Shown here piece by piece: positions 25,163 to 33,020 of a stretch of DNA of 39,589 nt. The stretch is from contig CAKURH010000023.1 of NCBI GenBank assembly GCA_934675625.1, forward strand, positions 1 through 39,589. The letters are read 5' to 3'. The translations under genes and the position numbers were made by a program. Below the pieces are notes generated by a model. The model was not told the origin of the DNA. It did not search any database and worked only from the letters and a program-made list of their open reading frames with translations. This DNA comes from an uncultured Kiritimatiellota bacterium (GTDB taxonomy: Bacteria > Verrucomicrobiota > Kiritimatiellia > RFP12 > UBA1067). Each line of letters starts with the position of its first letter. Within the stretch, counting starts at the first letter, position 1.

Positions 25163-26035
25163 ATGATCATCTGGAATCCGTGGCATGGCTGCCATAAGGT
25201 GAGTGAGGGATGCCAACATTGCTATATGTACTTCCTCGACCGGATGCGCGGCATCGACACCTCAAAGGTGTCCCGCAACGCCAACTTCGACATGCCGTTG
25301 AAGCGTGGGCGTGACGGGCGCTTCAAGGTCGCGCCCGGCATGGAGCTGCTGGTCGGGCTATCCACGGACTTCTTTGTTGAGGAGTCGGACGCCTGGCGCG
25401 ACGAGGCATGGGCTGTGATCCGAAAGCGCCCCGATGTCGTGTTCCGCATCCTCACCAAGAGAGCGGGGCGCATCCTTGGCCATCTGCCGTCCGATTGGGG
25501 CGACGGGTACGAGAACGTCATGCTTCAGGTCACGACCGAGAACCAGACGCGGGCAGACGAGCGGCTGTCCGTTCTTCTCGACGTCCCCGCCAAGCACAAG
25601 GGCTTCATGGCGGCACCGCTCATCGGTCCGGTCGATGCCGAACGCTACCTCGCCACCGGGCAGTTCGAGCAAGTCCTCTGCGGCGGGGAGAACTACGACG
25701 GGGCGCGGCCTTGCCATTACGTATGGGCGAAGGGACTGAGCGACCAATGCCGCCGACACAACGTCACGTTTGACTTCATCGAGACCGGCACGGTGTTCGT
25801 CAAGGACGGAAAGGAGTACCGCATACCCGACAAGCGGGTGCAGAGCCGACAGGCGTACCTTTCGGGCTTGAGCTTCCAGGGCAGGATTCCGCAGTACAAA
25901 CTTCGCCCTGCGGAAGGGTCTCTTTTTGACGAACCGATTGCCTTGCGGACGGGCGAGTTCCGCGAAACCTGCGCCACATGCGGCTCGCGTCTCACCTGCA
26001 ACGGGTGCAGCAACTGCGGAGCCTGCGAAAGTTGA
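25163..26035 (+). CDS. DUF5131 (phage Gp37/Gp68-like) protein
   Basis: 290 residues. It opens with WNPWHGC10-HKVSEGC17-QHC20-Y, the cysteine cluster of DUF5131 proteins, followed by FDMPLKRGRDGRF, the LLVGLSTDFFVEESDAW segment, FRILTKRAGRI, NVMLQVTTENQ, and GGENYDGARPC. The layout resembles a radical SAM-like barrel with Cx6Cx2C rather than Cx3Cx2C. The C-terminus has a second, dense cysteine cluster, CATCG...CNGCSNCGAC, probably a metal site. These proteins are frequent in phages and defence islands, but the reaction is unknown. The gene follows the small UVR-like gene by 5 bases. Confidence 0.85.
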   Translation: MIIWNPWHGCHKVSEGCQHCYMYFLDRMRGIDTSKVSRNANFDMPLKRGRDGRFKVAPGMELLVGLSTDFFVEESDAWRDEAWAVIRKRPDVVFRILTKRAGRILGHLPSDWGDGYENVMLQVTTENQTRADERLSVLLDVPAKHKGFMAAPLIGPVDAERYLATGQFEQVLCGGENYDGARPCHYVWAKGLSDQCRRHNVTFDFIETGTVFVKDGKEYRIPDKRVQSRQAYLSGLSFQGRIPQYKLRPAEGSLFDEPIALRTGEFRETCATCGSRLTCNGCSNCGACES

Positions 26036-26265
26036 ATCTGATGGGAGTCCAGCCTTGCCAAAATTGCGACATTTCTCTACTACACACGACGGCCTTTTTT
26101 TGATAACGTATGAAATGTCGTCGACAAGCGGCGGATTGGCTATGTATGGAAAAGAGAACAGTCAATGAAAACCCGGTGTCTGCGCCACCCCTTCAGATTT
26201 CAATCAACGCCAATAAAACAAGGGGTTTCGGCCATTTTCAGCAAAATGCAAATCGACTCGGGTTT

Positions 26266-26274
26266 TGATATAAT
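26266..26274 (+). promoter_or_regulatory. extended -10 promoter of the AbiE pair
   Basis: TGATATAAT, a perfect extended -10, lies 38 bases before the abiEi start. No clear -35 is visible. The preceding 230 bases after DUF5131 hold no gene I can support. Confidence 0.6.
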
Positions 26275-26312
26275 ATTCGTCGTTTATTACCCTTAAAAGG
26301 TTATAAAATGGC

Positions 26313-26843
26313 ATGAGGCAATATGATGAGCTTTGCGATGTGGCGGTTGCCAACTACGGATTGGTGACGGCCAAGTCGATTGACGCGCTCGGCATCCATC
26401 TGAAGGATGTGCTGGAGTGGGTCAAGAGCGGGCGTTTGGAAAAGCGCGGCCGTGGCGTTTACCGTTTGGCTCACTATCTGCCAACGGAATATGACACCTA
26501 CGCCGAGGCCGTTGCACTGGTGGGCGACACGGCGATGATCTGCGGCGAGAGCGTACTTGCGATGCACAACCTCGCGTTGGTCAATCCGGCACGTGTGCAT
26601 GTGGCCGTCCGTCGGCGGCTTCGGAAGAAACTGCCGGAGTGGATCGAGACGGAAAAGGCGACGGCGGACATGACCGAGGACAACTTCAACGGCATCCCCT
26701 GCCAAAAGCTGGCGGAGGTCATCCGTCAGTCGCGAGGCAAGGTGCTGACGGAGCGTCTTGCCACGGCGGTACGCGAGGCCGGAACACGTGGTCTGCTGGA
26801 TGTCTTTGAATATGAGGATTTGAAGAAGGAGTTTTGCGAATGA
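26313..26843 (+). CDS. AbiEi-like antitoxin
   Basis: 176 residues resembling the AbiEi antitoxin: an N-terminal winged-helix domain (YGLVTAKSIDALGIHLKDVL, then KRGRGVYRLAHY) and a C-terminal domain (VGDTAMICGESVLAMHNLAL, the RVHVAVRR segment, LTERLATAVREAG). Type IV AbiE antitoxins repress their own promoter and prevent toxin action. The ATG at 26313 overlaps the stop of a two-codon frame, ATG GCA TGA at 26308, which has the better-placed AAGG site; this may couple translation. The end overlaps abiEii as ATGA. Confidence 0.82.
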   Translation: MRQYDELCDVAVANYGLVTAKSIDALGIHLKDVLEWVKSGRLEKRGRGVYRLAHYLPTEYDTYAEAVALVGDTAMICGESVLAMHNLALVNPARVHVAVRRRLRKKLPEWIETEKATADMTEDNFNGIPCQKLAEVIRQSRGKVLTERLATAVREAGTRGLLDVFEYEDLKKEFCE

Positions 26844-27670
26844 AGCGACCGATTACGTGTGTCAATCTGATCAAGGCCATCGGGACGCTGTTCGCCGGAC
26901 ATGATCCCGTGCGTCTCTCGCGGGCGATGGCCAACGTCATCGTTGGACAGATGCTGCCGGACGGCGTGGTGAAAGGCGGCAGTTCGCTCCTGTTCCGCTA
27001 CGGACGGTACGGTTCGCGCTACACCCGCGACATCGACACGGCGCGGGTGATGGAACTCGATTCGTATCTCCAGCAACTCAACGCCGCGCTGTCGCGGGGT
27101 TGGAACGGCTTCACCGGCAAGCTTGTCGTCGTCGAGCCGCCTCAACCGCCGGGCGTGCCGGGCGCGTATGTGATGATGCCCTACGACATCAAGCTCAACT
27201 ACTGTGGGCGTCCGTGGCAGACGATCCGCATCGAGATCGGCCACAACGAGATCGGAGACGCGGACGAGTTTGAGACCTCGTTGCCGTCCGATCTCGCGGA
27301 AGTGTTCGAGCAACTCTCGTTCCCGCCGCCGAAGCCGCTCCCGGTTATGAAGCTCTCGTACCAAATCGCGCAGAAGTTGCACGCCGTCTCTGAGCCGGGC
27401 AGCGAACGGGCGCACGACCTCATCGACCTTCAACTCATCTGCAACAAGTCCGAGGTCGATTACGCCGAGGTGAAATCCGTCTGCCAGCGGCTCTTTGACT
27501 ACCGCCGCCGCCAGCCCTGGCCGACCGAGATCGCGGCGGGGCCGGCGTGGGGCGAACTCTACGCGCAGGCGCGAAACAATCTGCTCGACCAAAGCGGCGT
27601 CCTGCAAACCGCCGCCGAAGCCGTCATTTGGGCGAACGAGCTTATAAAGCGGATCGATGCGGGGGCATGA
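26840..27670 (+). CDS. AbiEii/AbiGii-type nucleotidyltransferase toxin
   Basis: 276 residues of the AbiEii nucleotidyltransferase family. Visible are KGGSSLLFRYG (residues 45-55) and the metal-binding pair D64-I-D66 in RYTRDIDTARV, then PYDIKLNY and MKLSYQIAQKLHAV, the conserved lysine region of the family. Such enzymes transfer nucleotides, in characterised cases to tRNA acceptor ends, and arrest growth upon phage infection. The ATG overlaps the stop of abiEi by four bases. Key residues are intact, so the pair looks functional. Confidence 0.87.
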   Translation: MKRPITCVNLIKAIGTLFAGHDPVRLSRAMANVIVGQMLPDGVVKGGSSLLFRYGRYGSRYTRDIDTARVMELDSYLQQLNAALSRGWNGFTGKLVVVEPPQPPGVPGAYVMMPYDIKLNYCGRPWQTIRIEIGHNEIGDADEFETSLPSDLAEVFEQLSFPPPKPLPVMKLSYQIAQKLHAVSEPGSERAHDLIDLQLICNKSEVDYAEVKSVCQRLFDYRRRQPWPTEIAAGPAWGELYAQARNNLLDQSGVLQTAAEAVIWANELIKRIDAGA

Positions 27671-27707
27671 ATCTTTTGCGTGTCCAATAATCGAAAAGAG
27701 GGGAAAA

Positions 27708-28061
27708 ATGAAATCCATCAAATTCATGCCTATGATGCTTGGGGTATTGCTTCTTGTGATTGGTCTTATTTTCATGTATTTTCCGCCGAAGAAAATGAAT
27801 GCTGTCTATGGCTATCGGACGCCTCGGTCTTATGGCAGTCAGGAGTGCTGGGACTTTGCGCAAAAGTATTCGGCAAAAGTCATGGTGATTTCAAGCGTGT
27901 GTCTTTTGATCATCTGCGGCGCAGTGTGTTACATTGAGTACCGGTTTTGTGTACATGATTTGAGTGCCGTGATTGTCAATGGCATTCTTATCACAATATT
28001 GTCATTCATTGAGATTGCAATGGTTCTCCATCTAACCGAACGAGCATTAGCCAAACTGTAA
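27708..28061 (+). CDS. SdpI-family small membrane protein
   Basis: 117 residues with three hydrophobic segments (about 7-22, 54-73, 85-105). The phrase MNAVYGYRTPRSYGSQECWD and the following FAQKY match the SdpI/YfhL C-terminal domain (GYRT...W..AN). SdpI itself protects against a secreted killing factor, but most family members are uncharacterised. GAGGGG 5 bases upstream selects ATG 27708. Its AT-richer composition resembles the acquired genes of the island, and it is the last gene before the GC-rich core resumes. Confidence 0.75.
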   Translation: MKSIKFMPMMLGVLLLVIGLIFMYFPPKKMNAVYGYRTPRSYGSQECWDFAQKYSAKVMVISSVCLLIICGAVCYIEYRFCVHDLSAVIVNGILITILSFIEIAMVLHLTERALAKL

Positions 28062-28116
28062 GAAGAACATCGTGGGATGACTGTCGGCGGGGTGTGCGAA
28101 CGAGAGGCCGCAAAAA

Positions 28117-28125
28117 TGCTATAAT
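28117..28125 (+). promoter_or_regulatory. extended -10 promoter, leaderless M50 gene
   Basis: TGCTATAAT followed after 3 bases by CGCCAT, whose AT begins the start codon at 28133. Transcription should begin at or near that ATG, so the mRNA would have no leader. Confidence 0.65.
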
Positions 28126-28132
28126 GTCCGCC

Positions 28133-28870
28133 ATGTTCAGTTCTCGCTATCGTCTCTGTGACCTTTTCGACATACCGATCTACATCAGCACGTCGTTCAT
28201 CGTGCTGCTTGTCCTGTTCGTGCTGGACTTCGGCTCGTTCAGCTACGGGCTCTCGATGGCGCTCGTCCTCGCGATCTCCGTGACGGCGCACGAGCTTGCC
28301 CATGCGCTCACGGCGCGCGTCTTCGGCTACCGCACGACCGACATCACGCTCTCGCTGCTCGGCGGGTGCGCGTCGATGATCTCCCTGCCGCGCAAGGCGT
28401 CCCAGGAGTTCCTGACGGCGCTCGCGGGCCCGCTCATGAGCTTCGCGCTTGCGCTGGCGGCGCTGTTCCTCGATTTCTTCGGCTTCCACCTGGGCAACCG
28501 CTGGCTGGGGTTCGTGCTGTCCTATGCCTTCTGGATCAACGTCATGCTCGGCGCCTTCAACCTGCTGCCCGGTTTCCCGATGGACGGCGGGCGCATCTTC
28601 CGCTCGGTGATGCGGCTCTTCCTGACGCGCGCGAAGGCGACGCTCGTGGCGATGTGGGTCGGGCGCGGCTTCGCGATTCTCCTCGGGCTCAAGGGTCTCT
28701 ATGCCGTCTTCAACGGCGGTTCCTTCGGCTTCATCACGCTGCTCATCGCGTGGATGATCTGGAAGGAGGGCTACCGCGAATACCGTCTCGCGCTCGCCGA
28801 AGAGGACTTCCGCCGCTGGACGCAGGACGACTTCAACGCCCGTGTCTCCCCGCCGCCCTACGCGCGCTGA
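28133..28870 (+). CDS. site-2 protease-like M50 metallopeptidase
   Basis: 245 residues, with about six membrane segments. The zinc-binding H53-ELAH57 is in the second or third segment, and the second signature NLLPGFPMD151GGR supplies the third ligand. This is the compact SpoIVFB/Rip-like group without PDZ or CBS domains. It would cleave membrane-embedded substrates, but none is suggested by neighbours. A GTG frame from 28094 exists, but the -10 element overlaps it, so ATG 28133 is chosen. No ribosome site precedes that ATG, in line with leaderless translation. Confidence 0.88.
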   Translation: MFSSRYRLCDLFDIPIYISTSFIVLLVLFVLDFGSFSYGLSMALVLAISVTAHELAHALTARVFGYRTTDITLSLLGGCASMISLPRKASQEFLTALAGPLMSFALALAALFLDFFGFHLGNRWLGFVLSYAFWINVMLGAFNLLPGFPMDGGRIFRSVMRLFLTRAKATLVAMWVGRGFAILLGLKGLYAVFNGGSFGFITLLIAWMIWKEGYREYRLALAEEDFRRWTQDDFNARVSPPPYAR

Positions 28871-28887
28871 AAAGGATGTCCGCCGCA

Positions 28888-29649
28888 ATGAGCCGTGACC
28901 CTTTTGGCGAACTGACCCCGAAAAAGGGGCTTCCGCCCGGATTGAAGCAGCGATTCCCGGATCGTGTGCTCTTGATGACGACCGACCGCTGCTTCGGGGC
29001 CTGTCCCCACTGCACCCGCACGTTCATCCTCGGCAAGACGCCCATTGTGTCGTCCGAGGCCGATCTTCAGCGGTGTGTCGATTACGTGAAGCGGCATCCG
29101 AAGGTGCGGGACGTGCTCCTGTCGGGCGGAGACGTGCTGACGCTTGCCGATGAGGCGGTGATGCGGCTTGTCGATGCCTTCGCCGCGCTGCGGCAGGTGG
29201 AGGTCGTCCGCATTTGCACGCGTGCGCTCGTCTCGCGTCCCGCGCGCGTGACTGACCGTCTCGCACGACTTCTCGCGCGGTCGGGCAAGGTCTGGGCGAA
29301 CGTGCACATCAACACGGCGGACGAGGCCCGCGTGGCGGCGCCGCCGGCGGCGAAGCTCGTGACGCTCGGCGTTCCCGTCTCGTCCCAGACGGTGCTGCTG
29401 CGCGGCGTCAACGACACGCCGCAGAAGATGCTCGCGCTCCTGCGGACGCTGTCCGCCGCGCGGATTCGCCCCTACTACGTCTTCCAGTGCGATCCGGTCG
29501 AGGGGCTGGTCGAACGTTTTGGCGTGCCGCTCGCGAAGGCGAAGGCGATTGAGGCCTACTGCGCCGAGCACATCGGTGGCCTCGCCCTGCCGCGGTTCGT
29601 CGCCGACCTGCCGGGGTCGCATCGCAAGACGCCGCTAGACCTCCTGTAA
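28888..29649 (+). CDS. short KamA-like radical SAM protein
   Basis: 253 residues (257 if ATG 28876 is used; the AAAAGG directly abuts that codon, so 28888 is preferred). The radical SAM cluster is CFGACPHC (Cx3Cx2C), followed by VLLSGGDVLTL, WANVHINTADEAR and QTVLLRGVND, all as in lysine 2,3-aminomutase relatives; the end LPGSHRKTPLDLL corresponds to the lysine that binds PLP in KamA. It lacks the roughly 100 N-terminal residues and the C-terminal part of typical KamA proteins (over 400 residues). The substrate is unknown. It lies 17 bases after the M50 gene. Confidence 0.82.
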   Translation: MSRDPFGELTPKKGLPPGLKQRFPDRVLLMTTDRCFGACPHCTRTFILGKTPIVSSEADLQRCVDYVKRHPKVRDVLLSGGDVLTLADEAVMRLVDAFAALRQVEVVRICTRALVSRPARVTDRLARLLARSGKVWANVHINTADEARVAAPPAAKLVTLGVPVSSQTVLLRGVNDTPQKMLALLRTLSAARIRPYYVFQCDPVEGLVERFGVPLAKAKAIEAYCAEHIGGLALPRFVADLPGSHRKTPLDLL

Positions 29650-29652
29650 ATA

Positions 29653-29661
29653 TGGTATAAT
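29653..29661 (+). promoter_or_regulatory. extended -10 promoter of the exosortase operon
   Basis: TGGTATAAT lies 13 bases before the ATG at 29675. The predicted start of transcription leaves a leader of about 7 bases with no ribosome site, so translation is probably leaderless-like. Confidence 0.6.
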
Positions 29662-29674
29662 CCACACTCAACTG

Positions 29675-30532
29675 ATGAATGCGAAAGGCTTTCAGTTCCG
29701 GCTTGCGCTCTTCGCGGCATCGTTCCTGTCGATGCTGTGGGGCTACCGCCTTTTGCTGACGAGCCATGCGCCGGGCGTCTTCCTCAGCCCGGAGGAAGAC
29801 CTCTCCTACGGCTGGTACGTGCCGCTCTTTTCGCTCTACGTCCTCTGGCGCGAGCGAAAGGAGATCGTCGCCTCGTTCGGTGCGCCGTCCGCGTGGGGGC
29901 TGGCGCTCGCCGTGCCGTCGCTCCTCGTGGGCTACATCGGCGCGCGCGGGCTTCAGGTGCGCTTCGAGATCGTCGGCTTCGTCGGGCTGCTCATCGCGCT
30001 GACGCTCGCGATCTTCGGCGCGAAGACGGCGAAGCGCACGCTGTTCCCGTTCCTCTTTCTCCTCTTCTGCATTCCGCTCCACTCGTTCCTCGACGTCATC
30101 ACGATTCACCTGCGGCTGTTCGCGGTGTCGGTCGCGTACGGAACGCTGCATGGGCTGGGCGTCGACATCCTGCGGCAGGGCACGATGCTCGCGTCCTCGA
30201 CGGGCTCGTTCGCGATTGACGTCGCAGCGCCGTGCAGCGGCATGCGCTCGCTGTTCGCGATGATGGCGCTCACGGCGGGCTACGCCTACTTCACGCAGCC
30301 GACGTGGCTGCGGCGGGGGATTCTCTTCGCGCTCTCGATTCCGCTCGCGATCCTCGGAAACGTGCTGCGCATCTTCACCATCGTCGGCGTCGCGGCGACG
30401 TGTTCGGCCGATTTCGCGACGGGCTTCTACCACGACTATTCGGGGTATGTCGTCTTCCTGTCCGCGCTCTTCCTCATGGTCGCCTGCGGCGGCCTCATCA
30501 CGAAAGGAGCCGAGCGATGCGCGCGGTCGTGA
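29675..30532 (+). CDS. exosortase
   Basis: 285 residues, about eight membrane segments. The three catalytic residues of exosortases are in place: Cys187 in APCSGMRSLFAMM, Arg232 in NVLRIFTI, and His253 in FYHDYSGYVVF. Exosortases are integral membrane transpeptidases that cut C-terminal sorting tails (PEP-CTERM type) at the cell surface. The next gene encodes an EpsI-domain protein and overlaps it by 16 bases. No PEP-CTERM substrate gene is visible in this window. Confidence 0.92.
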   Translation: MNAKGFQFRLALFAASFLSMLWGYRLLLTSHAPGVFLSPEEDLSYGWYVPLFSLYVLWRERKEIVASFGAPSAWGLALAVPSLLVGYIGARGLQVRFEIVGFVGLLIALTLAIFGAKTAKRTLFPFLFLLFCIPLHSFLDVITIHLRLFAVSVAYGTLHGLGVDILRQGTMLASSTGSFAIDVAAPCSGMRSLFAMMALTAGYAYFTQPTWLRRGILFALSIPLAILGNVLRIFTIVGVAATCSADFATGFYHDYSGYVVFLSALFLMVACGGLITKGAERCARS

Positions 30533-31104
30533 TCCCCGTTCTCGCGACGCTGCTTGTCGTCGCCGCGATGGCGTGGCAGGGGATGGGCGTCGATCCCGTC
30601 CTCTGCGACGCGCCGACCGCCCGGCTTGCGGAAATCCCCGGCTACACGTCCGAGCCGCTGGAGCCGACCGAGGCCGAGCGCGAGACGCTGCCGGGCGACA
30701 CGCAGTTCGACAAGCGGCTCTACACGGCGGCGGACGGCACATGGTTTCAGGTCTCGCTCGTGATCGGCGGCAAGTCCAAGAGCTCCATCCACCGTCCCGA
30801 ACTCTGTCTGCCGACGCAGGGGTTCCAGATGATGAACCCGCGCAATCTTGACGCGGCTGGCGTCGACTGGCACGCCGTCACGCTCGCGCGCGGCGGGCTG
30901 CCGCCGCTTGGCTTCGCCTACACGTTCTTCAACCAGGACGGCTTCCGCACGTCGTCGCACGTCCGGCGCATCCTCTGCGACGTCCTTGATCGGAGCTTCC
31001 GTGCGCGCATCGACCGCTGGGCGATGGTGACGGTGAACGGCTCGCGGGCGGACGACGCCGCGCTCGCGGCGTTCCTCGCGCACCTGCGGGAGGTCGTGCG
31101 GTGA
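30517..31104 (+). CDS. EpsI-domain protein
   Basis: 195 residues: one N-terminal membrane anchor (VVIPVLATLLVVAAMAWQG) and an exported EpsI domain with the signature HRPELCLPTQGF, where His-x-Pro-x-x-Cys is the conserved core. EpsI domains accompany or are fused to exosortases and are linked to exopolysaccharide export. ATG 30517 has AAAGGAG 7 bases upstream. The stop overlaps the next start as GTGA. Confidence 0.88.
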   Translation: MRAVVIPVLATLLVVAAMAWQGMGVDPVLCDAPTARLAEIPGYTSEPLEPTEAERETLPGDTQFDKRLYTAADGTWFQVSLVIGGKSKSSIHRPELCLPTQGFQMMNPRNLDAAGVDWHAVTLARGGLPPLGFAYTFFNQDGFRTSSHVRRILCDVLDRSFRARIDRWAMVTVNGSRADDAALAAFLAHLREVVR

Positions 31105-33008
31105 TTGCGGACGTGCTGCCGTATCTCGTGGCCTTCCTTGCGCCGCTCGCCGTGACGCTCCTCGCGACGCCGGTCGTGCGGGAGGTGAACCGCCGCCTCG
31201 GCATGGTCGACAAGCCCGACCCGCGACGGATCAACAAGGTGCCGATTCCGCGCGGCGGCGGCGTCGCGCTCGTCTTCGGCGTCCTCGTGCCCTATCTCGC
31301 GTTCCACCTCGTCACGGGGCGTCCGTGGATCCAGGGCCTCGCCGACACGCAGGCCTACGCCTTGTCGGTCCTGGCGGTCGCGATCACGCTCGTCGGGTTT
31401 GCGGACGACCGGTTCTCCCTGCCGCCGAAGGCGAAGCTGCTGGGGCAGGTCGTCGTCGCCGTTCTCGTCTGGGCGTGGGCGGGGCTCGGCTTCCGCGTCC
31501 TCTGGCCGGCGCTGCCGGCGGGGGTCGACTGCCTGCTCACGGTCTTCTGGGTCGTCGGCGCGGTCAATGCGTTCAACCTCATCGACGGGCTGGACGGCCT
31601 CGCGTCGGGCCTCGCGCTCATCGCGGTCGTCGGCATGGCGGGGTCGCTCTTCTTCTCGCGCAACCCGCAGGCGACGCTCTTCTACTTCGCGCTCGCGGGC
31701 GGGCTCGTCGGCTTCCTGCGCTACAACTACAATCCGGCGTCCGTCTTCCTCGGCGACGCGGGCTCGATGTTCCTCGGCTTCACGGTCTCGACGCTGCCGC
31801 TCGCCTCGCAGGTGCCGAACTCCTTTCTCGTCTCGGTCGGCGTGCCGCTTCTCGCGATGGGCGTGCCGATCTTCGACACGGCGCTCGCGATCCTGCGCCG
31901 GTCGGTGCGGCACCTGCTCGCGCGGCGGCTGAAGGGCGTGGACGCGAAGGCGGGCGAGGTCATGACGGCCGATTCGGATCACCTGCACCACCGCATCCTG
32001 CGCGCGGCGGGGCTGAACCAGCGCAAGGCGGCGTGGATCCTCTACGGTCTCGCCGCCTCGCTCGTCGTGACGGGGCTCGTCGCGATGTCGCTCGAATCCC
32101 ATGCGGCGGGGCTCTGGCTCGCCGCGCTGGCGGTCGCCTCTGTCGTCATCTTCAAGGACGCGAAGATCGAGCTTTTCGACGCGGGCAGCCTCCTGAACGC
32201 CGTGGCGCACGCGAGCGACCGCCCGTCGCGCAAGCGGTTCGCCGTCCTCGCCGTGCCGTTCTACGTCTTCTTCGACCTCTTCGCCCTCACGGCCGTCTTC
32301 TTCCTCTGCGCGTGGGCGCTGCGGATGCCGATTGACCTCCACGCGATCCGCGCGAACCTGCCCGTGCGCGTCGTCTCGACGTTCGCGTGCCTCATCTTCT
32401 TCCGCACGTACCGCACGGCGTGGTCGCGGGCGCTCGGCTCGAACTACGTGCGGCTCTTCCTCGCGTGCGCGTTCGGTTCGGTCGTCGGCTCCGTCTTCGT
32501 CTACTACTGGCCGTCGCTCTCGATCTTCCAGCTGAAGGCGATGACGCTCGCCTACGCGGTCGCCGCGTTCACGGCGCTGCTGGGGCTGCGCGTCTCGCGC
32601 GCGCTCGTGCGCGACCTGTTCTACGCGATTGACTGCTCGCGCCTCCGCAACCGCAAGGACGTCTCGCGCGTCCTCGTCTACGGCGCGGGGCTGCGCTACC
32701 GGGCGTTCCGCCGTGAGCTGGTGCGGACGACGGCGGCGAATGACCGCATGATCGTCGGGCTCCTCGACGACAACGTCTACCTGAAGGGCCGCTACATCGG
32801 GGGGCTGCGCGTCTGCGGCACGATCAACGACGCGCCGGAGGTCATCAACGCGCTCAACGCCGACGCCGTCGTGATCGCCTGCCAGGTCTCGGACGAATGG
32901 CTGAAGGTCGTCCGCGAGATCCTGAAGCCGACGGGCGTTAAGCTGACGATGTTCACGTTTGCGGAAAAGACGCTTGACGGGTGCGGCAAGGACGTTCGCG
33001 CCGTGTGA
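31101..33008 (+). CDS. WecA/MraY-type glycosyl-1-phosphate transferase with C-terminal Rossmann-like domain
   Basis: 635 residues, GTG start overlapping the epsI stop. Residues 1-330 form a polyprenyl-phosphate sugar-1-phosphate transferase of the WecA/TagO group: DKPDPRRINKVPIPRGGG, FADDRFSLPPKAKLLGQ, NAFNLIDGLDGLASG, VFLGDAGSMFLGF, and HLHHRIL. A further membrane block (about 390-500) and a C-terminal Rossmann-like part (VLVYGAG, then GLLDDNVYLKGRYIGGLRV) resemble the N-terminal half of CapD/WbpM-type proteins, without their catalytic dehydratase domain. It would start lipid-linked polysaccharide assembly, in keeping with the exosortase/EpsI pair. Confidence 0.9.
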   Translation: MIADVLPYLVAFLAPLAVTLLATPVVREVNRRLGMVDKPDPRRINKVPIPRGGGVALVFGVLVPYLAFHLVTGRPWIQGLADTQAYALSVLAVAITLVGFADDRFSLPPKAKLLGQVVVAVLVWAWAGLGFRVLWPALPAGVDCLLTVFWVVGAVNAFNLIDGLDGLASGLALIAVVGMAGSLFFSRNPQATLFYFALAGGLVGFLRYNYNPASVFLGDAGSMFLGFTVSTLPLASQVPNSFLVSVGVPLLAMGVPIFDTALAILRRSVRHLLARRLKGVDAKAGEVMTADSDHLHHRILRAAGLNQRKAAWILYGLAASLVVTGLVAMSLESHAAGLWLAALAVASVVIFKDAKIELFDAGSLLNAVAHASDRPSRKRFAVLAVPFYVFFDLFALTAVFFLCAWALRMPIDLHAIRANLPVRVVSTFACLIFFRTYRTAWSRALGSNYVRLFLACAFGSVVGSVFVYYWPSLSIFQLKAMTLAYAVAAFTALLGLRVSRALVRDLFYAIDCSRLRNRKDVSRVLVYGAGLRYRAFRRELVRTTAANDRMIVGLLDDNVYLKGRYIGGLRVCGTINDAPEVINALNADAVVIACQVSDEWLKVVREILKPTGVKLTMFTFAEKTLDGCGKDVRAV

Positions 33009-33020
33009 CGCGGCTTCGTC

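Noticed and set aside
26186..26210. Similarity between CTGCGCC...ATTTCAA and the tRNA-Lys 3' region, as a possible attachment site
   Set aside because: Two 7-base matches with different spacing (10 versus 6 bases) and no integrase; chance is sufficient.
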